Shown here piece by piece: positions 20,291-33,183 of a stretch of DNA of 64,000 nt (position 1 is the first letter of the stretch; every line of letters begins with the position of its first letter). This DNA is from Mugil cephalus (taxonomy: Eukaryota > Chordata > Actinopteri > Mugiliformes > Mugilidae), in contig NC_061771.1 in NCBI RefSeq assembly GCF_022458985.1, positions 20,595,501-20,659,500 on the forward strand, written 5' to 3'. The notes beneath the pieces were generated by a model, which was given only the letters and a program-made list of their open reading frames with translations, ran no database searches and had not been told where the DNA came from. The translations under genes were made by a program, and so were the position numbers.

Positions 20291-23259
20291 AATATGCACT
20301 AATTTGCATACAATCACAGAGCAGAAATCTGAATAATAGCTAACGAGAAGTTCAAAATTCTTGTTTCATTTTGTTGTCAACATATTACATATTATTTGAT
20401 GGGTCAAACAGCAGGAACACATGTCCCCATTGTGGGACAAGTAAGGGCTACAATTTATTTTATGTACTTATTTCCAGGTAATTACAGAAGTTATTTTGGA
20501 TATCTCTTTCTGTCACTCCATAAATCACAAGATGTGATAAAAATAATCTAATTTTTGCCATGTTTGTAGGAGTAAAATGTTATGTAAGTCAGGCTCTGAA
20601 TGATATATGAAAAATACCCTCTGTAAATACCTGTAGAATGTATTTAGGAATACATCTGGAAAGTTTGGTATGTGTAAGTGCTACTGAAGTGGAGATTTCT
20701 GGCTCAAGGTATGCAGAAAAACTAATTTTGAGTAAATGGCTGTTTAAGTTTATTTGTATATTTTTATTGGAAATGACTATGTACCAAAACCAAATCTTCT
20801 CAAATCCTTAAAAACATACCATATAATCATAACATATATAATATCAAAATCTCAGATTAAATTTTCAGTAAGTTTATTCAAGCGTGAAACATGAATGATG
20901 AGTCACTGATGATCAGCACGATCACACTGAGTTATAAATAAATGAACTTGTGAGACAAAAGAACCAATAGACTAGACCCATGTGCTGTATACGCTGGGCT
21001 GCTGGCACAAAATAATAAAGACTCTCTTTGTTCTCCATGAATATACTCTGCAGTCTGGGTTAACCTCTCTATAAAACTCACTGGATGCTGCCAACATTTA
21101 ACTTCTATGATAGATGTGAATGTGACTAAAAAGATGGGAGTTATTTAACCATACTGAAGTGACCAAAAATGACTTTTGTTAGCAGGTTAGCATGCTAAAC
21201 ATACTTTCATGTTGCTACATTATACTCTGTAGTTAAGTAATCTGATCCTGCATCCTACACTGTTAGAACCTCACTAACTTTTTATTCCCAATTGGCAGAT
21301 ATAAATAAATCCCACTATCTCATGTTGCACCGCGTTTCCCTTTAAAGGGCAAAAGTTAGCAGTGTGATAATCATGATTTACAGAATTAAAAGCTTTTTTC
21401 TGGTCTGTAACATAGCTAAACTACATACAGCTTATAGTTAAGATCCTTCGGTTTACGCTGCATTTTCAAAGCAACATCCACATGTATGAGATAAAGACAT
21501 TCAACTGTATATTCTTCTACGCTTTAGCTAAATTTGCTAGTGTTTTTGATTAGATTTTTTTCAAAACAAAATAGCATGTCATTTTACTTCTGAAGCAACC
21601 TTGTTTTCGAGTTTTGTACCTCAGCGTTGCTTAACTGAACACCCTGTGACCTTTTTGGGCCAGTTTGCAACAACATGTAAGCAAGTTTCTGGAACTTTCT
21701 GGAGCTATATAAAATGTTCAGCTTTCAATGGGAACAGACAGAAAGCAAAAAGAGCTTCACACCGCAATTAAGTGACAGACTTTGTCCCTCAGAGTCAATA
21801 AAAGGGAATTAAATGTTGGACAGACCTATCAACTTAAAGTCATTATTTGACCTTGTCCAGACATAAATGCCAAAAGCTGTAGAGGCCCTCGGCTATACAA
21901 ACAGATAAAGGCTCTCGTCTGCCAATCATGTGTGACTGACATGTGGTTGCTGGGAGTAACTGGGAAAAGTGAGAAGGCATCGTGGGGAGTCCTAATTGAC
22001 TTCGACTTTTAGCATCACAGTCCAAAGGGCCTCACATCTTCTCACGGGGCAACACAAAAAGGTCAAAAGCAGAGTGTGGCAGGTAATTGGACTTGTAGGG
22101 CTCTCATGTGCTACTATTGCAGGCTGATGGACAATTAATTAAATTGGAGAGCGATGCGAGCAAGAAGCCAGGGACTGAGTGCACATTATAGTCCCCCGTT
22201 TGGGACAGGAAGCCCCATCTGCATTAGGGAGCGCAAATGTATGGGAATTTATCTCCCAAGCGGTGACAGTGTGAGATTTAGTACCCTCCATGTCTGGAAG
22301 CCACCCATCCTAAGCCTGGTTTACCAGGATTACTCAGTGGTGTGGCCGGTCTGTCCACGGGGAAATGGGTTTTGTTTTATGTGGAGCGCACAAAGCCTGG
22401 GATTTGTCTGCTTTGTTCCCACTGGGTCTGGAAGACGACACTTGAGGGTTATAGATGGAGACTGAGCTCTTTGTCCCTGGAAGACCGGGAGGCAGGGGTT
22501 GAGACCGGGATGTTAAATAATCCTTTGATGTATCTTTTTTTTTCTTGAAAATTTTGGAAAAAGTGCGCACAGGGACATGCATACAGAGACACACACAAGA
22601 AGTAGGTCTCTCTTAGCGGATGTGCTGTGACCCCAGGTGTTGACAAGTAACAAGGAGCTTGTTAGATCACTGAGGAGCTTAAAGAACAGTCCACAGTACA
22701 CGTTTCTAATGTCAGAAGCACGATTACTGCTTTTGAAAACTTTCCAAAACTGGTGTGTGCTGCCAGGTGCGAGGGCGAACAACACTTTCCCCTCATTACC
22801 AACAGCTGAAGTGACCTCGAAGCCAAATTTCCATGTGTGTAAACACACAAAGGCAGTAAAGATGATTTTCCCTCTGAGGAAAGTTTTATATTTTCTCACA
22901 AGCTTTCTTCGCTCACTACTACTTCTGCTACTTTACGTTTACAGGGGTCAGGATTCCTTTGACTCTACTCATTCATGGGTGGCGCTTTTTTTCCTTCGGG
23001 CATGTTCATACGATCCCTCCACCAAATTAGTTGAGTCCAAGCACGGTGAACCCAACATTAATCAATGACAGCAAAATAACATTTCATTCATTTTTGGGTC
23101 TTGAATATCTTCTTGGAGGAGATGTTTAACAACTATACATATTTGTTTTTCGTTGGTGGTTCAGTCTGAAAGTTGACTCCACTGTCGTGTCCATGTGACA
23201 CTAGAAGGGGGTAAATTAGTCTGACTTTACACACAGTAAAACAACTTGGATTTAACCTA
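20291..23259. other. Noncoding stretch with a possible conserved block at 22085-22300
   Basis: No gene is supported. Bases ~22085-22300 are free of simple repeats and of any repeat family seen elsewhere in the window, and have the balanced composition often seen in conserved noncoding elements. That is an impression that only a cross-species alignment can test. Confidence 0.35.
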
Positions 23260-23312
23260 TACCGATCAGGCATAACATTATTACCACCTTCTGTGGATCA
23301 GGTTTGTTCCAT
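23260..23312. mobile_element. Tc1-like terminal fragment
   Basis: Matches the Tc1-family end (CCGATCAGGCATAACATTAT) followed directly by CTGTGGATCAGGTTTGTTCC, which also lies inside the Tc1 copy near 44.63 kb. It is an internally deleted end piece. Confidence 0.55.
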
Positions 23313-23336
23313 TTTTATAGATTTAGTAGGGCTGGG

Positions 23337-23992
23337 CGATACTGGAAATGTTGGTATCGATCCGATACCAAGTAAATACAGGGCTAGTATTGCTGATATC
23401 AATTCAGATACCGATACTTTTTCTTGAATTGTCATGATCATTGAATAACTTAATTTTCCCTTTAGTTAGTTGATTACGATTATGATAAAATACATGTCAA
23501 ATATTTGGACAAATGAACCTTTTTTTCTTGACTAATCAAAATATAAAACAATTTCACAGTATACAATTTAAATATTTTTAATTTTACTACACACAATTGT
23601 TTTAGGAAAAAAGTCATTAGTGCAAAAATAAAGTCAGTAACAGTAGTCAAAATAAGTGAACAAAAGCAACAGTGTAATAATAAATATATAAATTGCTCAG
23701 AGATGTTGGCTCATTCATTTTCCACCACAGAAGTGAGTCTGCATCCTGTGGAATTATCTTCTCTTCCAACTACCAACGTATTTCAATGTGCTGCTAGGAT
23801 CTGAGTGTTAAACTCTGTCCATATCCACCTTTTGCTACAGGTGGGATGGAGAAGCTCCTGCAGACTCGCTCTGTGATGAGTAATTTACCGGATGTATAGA
23901 AGAAAAACTGTAACAAAAGTATCGATCTCATCACGCTAATATTGATCTAATACCAATGCTGACCTTGGTATCGATCAATACGTCCAGCCCTA
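23337..23992. mobile_element. hAT-like nonautonomous element with inverted ends
   Basis: The left end TAGGGCTGGGCGATACTGG and the right end CGTCCAGCCCTA are inverted. Both flanks inside carry GATACC/GGTATCGAT words, typical of fish hAT MITEs. It is about 656 bases and has no coding potential. A clear 8-bp target duplication is not visible. Confidence 0.5.
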
Positions 23993-25092
23993 ATGAGAAA
24001 TACCAGCGACTTTATGAGGCTGTTAGATTCTCACAGTTTTATATTCCAGACCATGTTTTATTCTTTGGTGTGCTAAAGCAGTTCTCTGTTTGGTCTTTTG
24101 GGCCCACAGAGCAACATGTGGTTACTGGGAGACATCACTGTAATGGATAAGGACACTTCATCACAATGACTGAACCCTGCTTCTACTCCTCTATCAGCCC
24201 CCAAGACCACTCCACCGCCATATTCAGATCTGACCTTATTTGTTCTTATTCTTGGGATAAATGTGTCGGCTCCAAACGTCCACATAAGGTTATGGGTCTG
24301 GTTTATGACAGTAGTCATCTCTGTGCGCTCTGGTACTCGAGCAGAGGCAAGAGTGAGCAATCCAAATCAGATTAGTAAGTGATTCATTGTGTAGTCAGTC
24401 TCCAAACTCGCATTTTTTCTTCAGACCAATGGGTATTGGCATGAGGGGACTGGAGGCCATAATCACAGAGGAGAAATCTGCACCGAGCCGCGAGCCAACT
24501 CACCAAGATGTTTCACTGCTGATTCAGTTACGATTATTCTGTGGGAGTGTGCGCATATATGTGTGTGTGCGTGTGTGTGTCTAAGGCTAAAGGGTAACAT
24601 CGGTTCCAGCCTGTTTCCCATTTCCCCTCAATCAGAGGAACCTCTCATCCAATTTCACCCGCCCCTTCCTTCCACCCCTGTCCTCAGCTAATTGGGGTTC
24701 CAGATCACTTCCACATGCATGTGGGCAGACACTAATATGTGTGTGTGTGTGTGTGTCTGTGTCTGTGTGTGTGTTTGCTGGTGCATGTATATTTATGTCT
24801 ATCTCAAGGGGTCACGGAGATGTTCCTTACCTCTGCAACTATTAAAAGGCTGACCTCAGATTTTGTATCAGATTACCAGATTGTCAAATGTTTTCCATAT
24901 GCTGTCTCCGTATCAATCCGTTGAACTCTGGCTGATGTTGGGACTTGGCCTCAGTCACTGCACTCACACCCAACTCCAGAAACACAATGACATATAGCGC
25001 ACAAACGGATGACCTCATCGCTGGCAATGCTCGTCAGACGGTTCCCTCAGATTTTGGAACTTTGACTTCTTTCGCTACTAATTTGTGGGTTT

Positions 25093-25096
<4 letters not shown>
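23993..25096. other. Intergenic DNA with TG microsatellites
   Basis: Contains TG-rich tracts at about 24558-24581 and 24737-24774. No gene is supported. Confidence 0.5.
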
Positions 25097-25132
<36 letters not shown>

Positions 25133-25133
25133 C
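25097..25133. repeat. (CA)n microsatellite
   Basis: About 37 bases of CA dinucleotide repeat with one G interruption. Confidence 0.9.
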
Positions 25134-25670
25134 TTAGATCTTTTTTGGTTGATTCATGGTCCTGCTGTGAAATTATGTTTTTCAGGGTGAAATCCCGGCT
25201 TCCAGTGGTTGAGTGATTCATGTACAAAAAACAGCAGCTTTTCGAGCAGGCAGCCTCTAGGAGCCGGATCAGTTCAGCCAAAAACAAAATGTGCTTTAGT
25301 GATTTAGAACTGGACCGTAGCAACTGCGTGTGTGTGTATATTAAAATGTACTGTATTTTCACTACATAGAGACTTTTATACCAGCAATTAATTCTCAATG
25401 CAGAAATGATGTAACTGTTTTTGTTACTAAAATGATTTTACCAGCATCACAACGGGCTTGAGCTCAACAAATTTATTATTATTAACATTACTTTTTGCCA
25501 ACTACATTTAAACTATGCAGAGTAAGCCTTCCTGAAATGAGAGGTGGGGGTCAGTGTGTGTTTTTTTTTTTTTTTAAATAAAGTCAAAAATAAGTGTAGA
25601 GTGTAGAAACATTCACAGTGAAAATATTACAGCAAACAAGTCACATTTTGAATTTCTATTCACCATAGAA

Positions 25671-26311
25671 CACAGGTCTTCAACAGGTGAGACCTAGAGG
25701 GTCTGTGGAGGGAAGTATTGTACTGTCGCAAAATCTCTGGTTGATTAGACATTTATTGTATTTTTTTTTTCCCTTTCCATCCACATTTTTTTAAAAAAAA
25801 AAAAAGAAAAGAAAATGCTCATTAACATGAATCCAGCATCACTTCTGCTTTTGTATTATAGCTGCTGATAACAGAGAAGACTTGAAAACACTCAGATAAT
25901 TATAATATCTGATGTTTGGATTCACTTTTGAGGAGACATGTGGGCGTTGATAAGTTGTGTGCTTCCCATCAGGTTCAGACATCTCACTAATTTGCGAGTG
26001 TGTGTGTCATCAGCTAGCTTGGTGATTTACTGCTACATTTAGCGATGATTAAAGTTCAAATCTGTCAGTTATTTTCTTTATCTATACTAGTTAGGTTAGG
26101 TTTATTGCAGGGCCAATTACTGTTGCACGTTTAAAATAACAATAATAAAAAAAGATGAATATAAATAAATGAATAGTGTATTATTTGAATAGCCTAATAT
26201 TGAATGCAAAATAATAATAATAATGTATATTTATAAGTAGCACTAGGTCTAATTTAATAGACCTAGTATAGGGAGTCCCTATTTAATCTCTCCATTAGTT
26301 GAAGACCTCTG
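25671..26311. mobile_element. Putative nonautonomous DNA transposon with 14-bp inverted ends
   Basis: CACAGGTCTTCAAC at the left is matched at 13 of 14 positions by the reverse complement of GTTGAAGACCTCTG at the right. The interior is AT-rich and noncoding. The terminus resembles fish hAT-type ends (compare AGGGGTCTTCAATG near 48595). No 8-bp target duplication is evident. Confidence 0.45.
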
Positions 26312-26934
26312 ACGGTCTTTTTCAGCCTCGTGTGGTTAATATATAATGTTTGCGACACCTTTTTATTTAGGACTTATCCAAAGTAAATTGAATGTTGCTC
26401 ATGAACGCTTTGTAACTCATGCGCAGTCTTGATCTCTCTAATCACTCTAAGTGGTATTATTCTGGAGCAATCAAAGTTGGCACACAGTTAAAAAAAATAA
26501 GTTGTATAAGTTGTTGGGCTCGTCTGAATTTTTTTGTTTCGAAAAAAGAAAATGTGTTGGTTGAATCCTATAATGACTTTCATCAATGAAATCAGAAGAA
26601 AATTAGCTTTCAAACGACACACTGCGTGCAGCATTTACTCAAACACAACTCGTATACAGAGCTCTGGTTGGTCCAGAATGCTGCTGTTGTCCCACATGCG
26701 ACAGCAGAATGTTAAGGAGTTAAAACCAGTCAGGATTCATGGTTCTGTCTCCAGCTGCAACACACACGTGTTTCATTGCACTAGCGGGGTAATTCTACCC
26801 AAAAACTGCTTTTTGACTGAAACTAATATCACATCTTTCTCAATATAACACACTATACAGCAAGAGGCTGGAACATGAGGACAGTAAAGTTGGTGGAGCT
26901 AACGTTAGATCCTCGTACAGACACTCTTGTCCCT

Positions 26935-27370
26935 GTCATGACATTGATATATTATTTTGTTATGCTGTTTTATTCGGTAATCTGTTTTCTCTTTGCATTT
27001 CAGTAAGTGTGTCTTTTCCTCCCTTTGAAATTACACTCACCTGTCTCACCTTGTGCTCCTCCCCATCATTGATTTCACCTGTGTCTCATCAGCCCTTGAG
27101 TGTATATATAGCCCTGTCTTTCCTCTTGTCAAGTTGTCTATGACTCATTGTTGTGTAGCTGTTGTGCTGCTATGTTTTTGTGGATTTTTCTGAACTGGTT
27201 TCTCATTTGGTTTTCTTTTCATTTGATTTGTGTACTGCCTCCTTACTAATGCAGTGCCTTTACTTCACAAAGTTCCTGCTTTTTCTAACTATGTGTCTTG
27301 CACATGCTTCTCCCTCAGTTCACTGCGTCTTTGTAATCAGTGCAGTGGTCTGATCCATAACATTACAAAC
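26935..27370 (+). mobile_element. Possible solo LTR
   Basis: The sequence has the layout of a fish LTR: CACCTGTCTCACC / CACCTGTGTCTCATCAG words, then a TATA-like GTATATATAGCC near 27101, then a T-rich tail. The edges are not firm and no target duplication was found, so this is tentative. Confidence 0.3.
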
Positions 27371-27908
27371 ATTACCAAACCTTTTCGATATCGGTGGCTA
27401 CCATTATTCTTCTGAATCTTTAAGTGAACTGGTGAAATTGCAGTTATCAAAAGGGGATGAAATAATCTTGATTTTACATCAGCTACCCTAAAAATCAGTT
27501 TGTCAAAGAACAGAAAACTGATTGGATGGTCGTGTTAATTTATTAGCCATGATTATTATTATTAGCTCTATAGGTGTCAGGGCCTACATATCATCAGGCT
27601 TACAGTCCCCAAGAGAAGAGACTATATTCTACCCTGCGCTGCACAAACTAATCATTCAGTCATGAGAAAAGTCTCCCCTGCTGTCTCTCCCACGCACTTG
27701 CTCCCTTTGCCTTTTTTTTTTTTTTTTTTTCTTTTAGTGGGTTTTGTCGGCCTTGCGGCAAACATCCCCTGCTATAAATCACACTGTGTTAGGGGCGTGA
27801 TCAGCAACTAGCGCAGCATGAAGCATTATCACTAACTGCAGCCACTTATGGTAAATGGAAGATGTCTGACTGCTGTTTGAAGGTTAATTGCTGGTATTTA
27901 GGAGGGGT

Positions 27909-27910
<2 letters not shown>

Positions 27911-27950
<40 letters not shown>
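27911..27950. repeat. (TG)20 microsatellite
   Basis: Forty bases of perfect TG repeat. Confidence 0.95.
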
Positions 27951-27951
<1 letters not shown>

Positions 27952-28514
27952 AAACGTTCACATTGCAACACTGTTCAACTTGGATATAATATGTTGCTGC
28001 TGAAGTCTCACAACAGCAGCTATGCATCCAGTTTGGACTTTAGAGCAAATAATAATGGCCTTTTAAAACACCATCGTCCAAAATGTGTTTAATGCAAACA
28101 CTGACAACATTTATCACAACTGGAGCCTGATTATTTTCTAATCTAAGTATTGAGCTTCATGCAGTAGTTAGCTGTGTGGTCCAAGCTCCGAAATAGCAAT
28201 TTGCAGATTGATACTGAAATATAGATACTTCCGATACCTCAGTAATTCGAGGTAACGTAGTAACACAGTGGAAAGTATCTACACTATTGCGTTGTGGCAA
28301 CATAACGAACCTCAGGTTAATCCACAACGCAGAATACAAGGCATTTATGATGAGGACAGAAGAGGAGAGCACAGTGTCTTCATTTTATAGTAGTTCCACA
28401 GTTAAACAGTTTCTTTTAATGGTGTTATTTTATGATTTTTTTTTTTTTTTGTTTGAAACACCATTTTCATGGTGTCCTTGTATTAGCTTGCCTATAGTAA
28501 ATGAGGCCACTACA

Positions 28515-28990
28515 TTAACCTCCTGAGACCCTGTGTGCTCATATGGGGACGTTAAGTTTTAGGTTTTATTGCAGCTTATTCTGCTTCATTTAAACTCGTT
28601 ATCCTTTAATGGACGCTTTAGTCTGCATCTAGTGGTAGCAAAGGTTTAAAATGTATTTGTTTATGCTTTTTCATGTTTCTAGTGTGATATGACTTGCAAA
28701 TTAGCAATGTTAATTAGCAAGTATTTGTTTAAGGAAGTTGGGACTTCATTGTTTGCAATTCTGTCTTAGCTCAGCCATGTTCAGGTCTTAAAATAAACTG
28801 TTTTATATTTTTGTCATTAGTGACTTATTTATAAAATTATGAAATAATCCCAGTGTCCACATATGAGGACATGTTTTTTTTTTTTTTTTTCAAAAGTACT
28901 ACATCCTGTTCAAAGATTGTTTTGTTTTAATGCGTTTTAGGTCCTGTTGATGCCATGGATAAATTAAAAACATAGACCAAATGTTTACTC
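28515..28990 (+). mobile_element. piggyBac-like MITE, 3' end degraded
   Basis: Begins TTAACCTCCTGAGACCCTGT and GCTCATATGGGGACG, matching the better copy at 32315-32758, including GCAGCTTATTCTGCTTCATT. The right end is decayed. It sits inside a longer stretch (~28215-29040) whose ends carry TTCCGATACC and GATATCG words, perhaps an older hAT-like element. Confidence 0.5.
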
Positions 28991-29049
28991 ACTATCGGAT
29001 CGGACAGTGAAGGAAATCGCTGATATCGAACATCACTACTCTGAAATAC

Positions 29050-30516
29050 GGCAAATACATATAGTATATTGCTGCAATGCTCACTCATCTGGCAACTTAA
29101 CAACTTTCTTCTGGTAACAGAGAGAAGGAGGCTTTTATTCTTATTTTACCCCAGCTATAATATCCCATGTTGCAACACTCTGTGGAGTAATATTAAATGC
29201 TACTGATGGTGCTGAGTTGCAGCCTGCTTTTATACAGGCTATACATATCTGTAGCACACAGTATGTAGCTCATGAGCCGTCTGTTCTCAGCATATGTATT
29301 CAGGCCAAGAATATAGATTTCATTGTTTTTATTAATGACATCATCAGAGACTAGCCAGTGTTGACGTTCATCACGTAACAGTTGACTTTCAAAAAAATGA
29401 AGAATGAAAAATTGAGCACTGCGCACAGATACAAACCATGTACGAGATCGGAAGCATGTCAACTTAACGTCATTCACAAATGACACACCTTGTCGAGCCA
29501 CCTTGCAAAACATTTTACCTGCTGTTTATGTTCTGTGAAACACTACAAACTGTCAGTCTCTGTTGATATGAGTTAATCTTGTTTATCTATTTGGCTGCAT
29601 TCAAAATATCTCCATTCAAGCGTTGTAATCGCAGACTTCCAAAACTGAGTAGCCAAGACGTGTTTTGGCTGCTCTGCGTGTCAAGGGGGGGAAAAAAAAA
29701 TAAAGGAAGAAGGGAAACACAAAGAAATGTTGTAACTGACTGGACGGGTGGGGTCTGAGTGATTTATCATATTCGCGATGAGCCAGGGCCGTTCTGTTGA
29801 GGCGGAAACAAAACCCAGCCAGTCTGACTGTTCCCATGGTGCAGGTGGGGTTCTGCTCCCATCTCGCTGGATATTCTTTTTGTTTATATTTGTCTAACCA
29901 GGACAGTCGATTAAGAACTGAGATGGTCTGGCATGAAGCAACCGTTCTTACTGGACACTTTTAGGGAGAGAAAGGTACCAAAAAAAGACAAGACAAGAGG
30001 ATAACATTCAACAGAGGCTAGCAAAGGAAAATCCAGCTGAAGCTCTGAGGACGCACTTTGGGATTTTTCATACAGGCCATTTGTTAAAAACAAATGGCAT
30101 CCTCGATGGGCCAAAAGCAACAGGAGGCACATTACAGAGAGATGCTGGAGTAGTTGTCTGAGATTTAACCTGGACATCTGAGTCTCTTTTCTTTGTTAGA
30201 ATCGTTGATGAATGGAAGTGAAAAGAAAATGTCTGGTTTAAGGTTTTCCTTTGGAAGCTAGTGACACTGGAGAGCTGAAAGAGGGGCCGGAGAGATTTGA
30301 ATTCCCCTTTATAGTCGAGGCCTTTTTAATACATTCACTTTCTGGGCTGCTGATCCTTTCACATGAACAAATGGGACATCGGTGGCAATGCGGCCGCTCG
30401 GAGTGAGCTCTGGATTCTCAATTTACAAAAATCTGTTCCATCCTAAGTATAGTTATGATGAAAAGACTGAACTCGCACAAGAGTAACACAACTGGCTGTC
30501 ATGTATTTTTGGTACC
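29050..30516. other. Intergenic DNA; possible conserved block at 30280-30420
   Basis: No gene is supported. Bases ~30280-30420 have no repeats and balanced composition, like a conserved noncoding element; this cannot be tested from one sequence. Confidence 0.3.
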
Positions 30517-31590
30517 TTTTAGCTAGACCCCTTCATGGCCTACCTCACTGTGGTGTCACAATGTTGGCTGAAGGCAAAACACTGTCACACTCAATCATGA
30601 AAATGTCATCTTCCTGTATTTTATTTTTTCCCAGCCAAAACCAAAAAAATCAAAAACACTAACTTGAAGTTTTATCACATACCAGCCACGTCCAGTCATA
30701 GACGACATGCACACTTCATATCAGATAAGATTAATATGTAATACATCATCAGTTTCAGCCTGGATAATGTTATGGGTTAGACTAACTTGTGACTGAAATA
30801 ACGTTAAGTTGTTCCTTATTTGGGGGATTCTTGTTACACTAACGCACCGTGTTTCAGGGTTGTCTAAGCTAAAGTTGCATTTAGTACGTTACCCTCCACA
30901 GTGGTTCACAGAGGCTTCACTCAATAAAGACAAAGACAGCCCCACTTTGTTTGTATTGACAAAACTTGTTGTTCAAATTCTTTTATTGCAAATCTTGCAT
31001 ATGTCCATTCAAGACATTGTTATAGGCGTCTAACGATTTGTATCCTTTCAACTTGTGTAGACGCTGAGTTTCTTGCAGTTTTTTGCACGGTGGGCAGTGC
31101 TGTCATTCGGTGACAGATTTGACAGATTACGTTAATCATCATTTGGGGAATCTTCTTACATGCTAGTACTGATGCTAACTGCGAGTTAAGGCAACATTGT
31201 ATTTGTTGTGCATTTACTACGTTACCCTCCACAGTGGTTCCACTTACTACTTGTAATATCTTTGTTGGAGCTGCTTCACTTCATAAAGACAGACCAGATT
31301 TTGTCCCCTCTGTGTCCTCCTTTGGTCAAATCATCCATCCAATGAGTGAGAGTGTAGGGGTCAGTGAATATGGTCCCATCAGTCAGAGTCAACTTTTTAA
31401 AATAACACTCTCAGAAAGTGAGTGTAATATATTCTCTAAAATATGTGTTTTCCTCGTCCTTTCTTGCCAAAACAATCTGTTGAAATAAATAACTGCTGTT
31501 TACAATCTAGTGTTTCAGATTTTTGCCTCCAGCTAAGCCCCGCCCCTCAAAAAATGACATACTGTTTACAAACTGTGAAGGGGTCTGTTT
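30517..31590. mobile_element. Putative DNA element with long, diverged inverted ends
   Basis: The left end TAGACCCCTTCATGG...GCTGAAGGCAAAACACT is inverted at the right (TTTGCCTCCAGCT...GTGAAGGGGTCTG), giving inverted ends of ~75 bases. A third copy of the right-hand end lies at 19967-20290. Inside, a segment containing CGTTACCCTCCACAGTGG occurs twice in direct orientation (30888 and 31220). No coding sequence was seen. Confidence 0.45.
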
Positions 31591-31599
31591 GGTTCGTTA

Positions 31600-32300
31600 G
31601 TGTTTCCTATTAATTTTGTAAGCATCTTCCTTAGAATCTCTTGTTTTGCGATTTTCCTCTTGATTGATGAGTTGGTTTCTTGAGTTCTTCACCCTCACCC
31701 TTCTGCTCATATGTGCTTATGGTCCTAGCTTGTCCATTTATGAAGTCATTTGTCTCCTCTGTTGCTTTGGGTTTTTGGTCACCACAAGTCTCTCTTTGAT
31801 TTTCCAGCAGCACCTTTTTATAATTTTTTTTTTTTTTAAATCAAGGTTTTGTTTTCTGCTTCCCCTCATGGCTCCTACCTCACTATATAATACACAAAAA
31901 GGGATGGGGGGGGGGGACCATTATCTACAAACCAACGTGAGCCATATGAAACCACAGCACTAACAAACCGTCTGCCCAGCGCAGAGCAGCACTTTATCAA
32001 ACTTTTTTTGTCTCGACACACGCAAAAGACATTCAGCCACTCATTTTAGTCAGTAAATTACTTCCATCACTTCCTTCCAAAGCCCTGCAATTGCCTTCCT
32101 AAATAAACAAGCCGCCTGCTCTCAGCTTTATTTTTATTTATTTATTTTTTTGTTAGACTGTGACATAATCTAGACAAAGTAGCTAAAAGCACCATGTTTG
32201 ATATTTCAATTTAGTGTACCAAATGCTTTAAGATTTGAAGAGTGAACAGCTTTGGTTGACATTGCCCAGGGATGTAAGCCTGAAACGCATCTTTTTTTTT
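31600..32300. other. Intergenic DNA, T-rich tracts
   Basis: Contains T-runs near 31828 and 32292-32316 and a G-run near 31906-31917. No gene or repeat family is supported. Confidence 0.4.
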
Positions 32301-32314
32301 TTTTTTTTTTTTTT

Positions 32315-32758
32315 TTAAACCTCCTGAGACCCGGTGTCCTCATATGGGGACATTACATTTTAGGTTTGTTGCAGCTTATTCTGCTTCATTTAGATCTGTT
32401 GTCCTCATAAGGAGACACTTTTTCCGCAAAGGGTCAATAAACCTGTTTATTCTTAACTTTTCTAGCTTGATAGAACATAAAAAATTAACAAATTGCCAAG
32501 TACTCGTTTGAGGACATTGGGATTTTATTGTTTCCAATTCTGCTTTTGCATTAAAATAAACAGTTTTATATTTTGATATGCATTGGGAACTTAAATTGTA
32601 CAGCGAAATAATCCTTGTGTTCACATAATTTATTTCAACTTCCAGTTCAAAGATGATGCTTATTTTTATACTTTTAAGATCCTACTAATCCTAAATACCT
32701 GCAGATCTTAATAGATTAAGATGCATTCCAAACAAATGCTTGGGTCTCAGGGGGTTAA
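32315..32758 (+). mobile_element. piggyBac-like MITE with TTAA target duplication
   Basis: TTAA flanks both ends. The inverted ends are CCTCCTGAGACCC on the left and GGGTCTCAGGGGG on the right (12 of 13 matching). TTAA duplication with short CCCTCTGAGACCC-like ends is the hallmark of nonautonomous piggyBac elements in fish. The 444-bp interior is noncoding and shares GTCCTCATATGGGGACA-type sequence with the copy at 28515. Confidence 0.6.
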
Positions 32759-33101
32759 AGGAAGGACAATAGTTGCCTAACCAGTGTTTGATGAGCAGGC
32801 AACGTTGTCCCAAGCTTGCTCAAGGTGTGCACAGAGCTTCAGCAGCACATTTCTTTCTGAGACTTGTTGCTGTTGTGGAAGAACAACCTTTTCCTCCAGT
32901 GCTCCCGTTTACACCTTGGCTACGGCCCTTGTGACAAAGTTTAGTAGGCCAGCAATTAGTGCTGTATACAAACAGGTGGAATCTAGTCCATCTCAACAGC
33001 TGATAGAAATGCACAGACCTTTTGACCAAGATCAGAACTTCAAGCCCGTGCTCTCAACACGGCGACGTGAACTGATTTTGTCCAAAGATCACCTGTCTGT
33101 A

Positions 33102-33173
33102 GCGTTGGTGGTATAGTGGTGAGCATAGCTGCCTTCCAAGCAGTTGACCCGGGTTCGATTCCCGGCCAACGCA
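33102..33173 (+). tRNA. tRNA-Gly (anticodon TCC)
   Basis: A 72-base intronless tRNA with complete cloverleaf: acceptor GCGTTGG pairs with CCAACGC, followed by discriminator A. Anticodon stem GCTGC/GCAGT has one G-T wobble and loop CTTCCAA, with anticodon TCC at 33135-33137. The internal A box is TGGTATAGTGG (33109-33119) and the B box GGTTCGATTCC (33152-33162), both matching Pol III consensus. It decodes glycine GGA/GGG codons. CCA is not encoded, as usual in eukaryotes. The stems are intact, so it looks functional and not like a SINE head. Confidence 0.93.
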
Positions 33174-33179
33174 GCGTTC

Positions 33180-33183
33180 TTTT
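33180..33183 (+). terminator. Pol III T-run terminator of tRNA-Gly
   Basis: TTTT starts seven bases after the tRNA 3' end, enough for vertebrate Pol III termination. Confidence 0.75.

Noticed and set aside
22513..22899. 128-residue minus-strand open frame
   Set aside because: No domain, no codon or family signal; it overlaps other frames equally open in AT-rich DNA.
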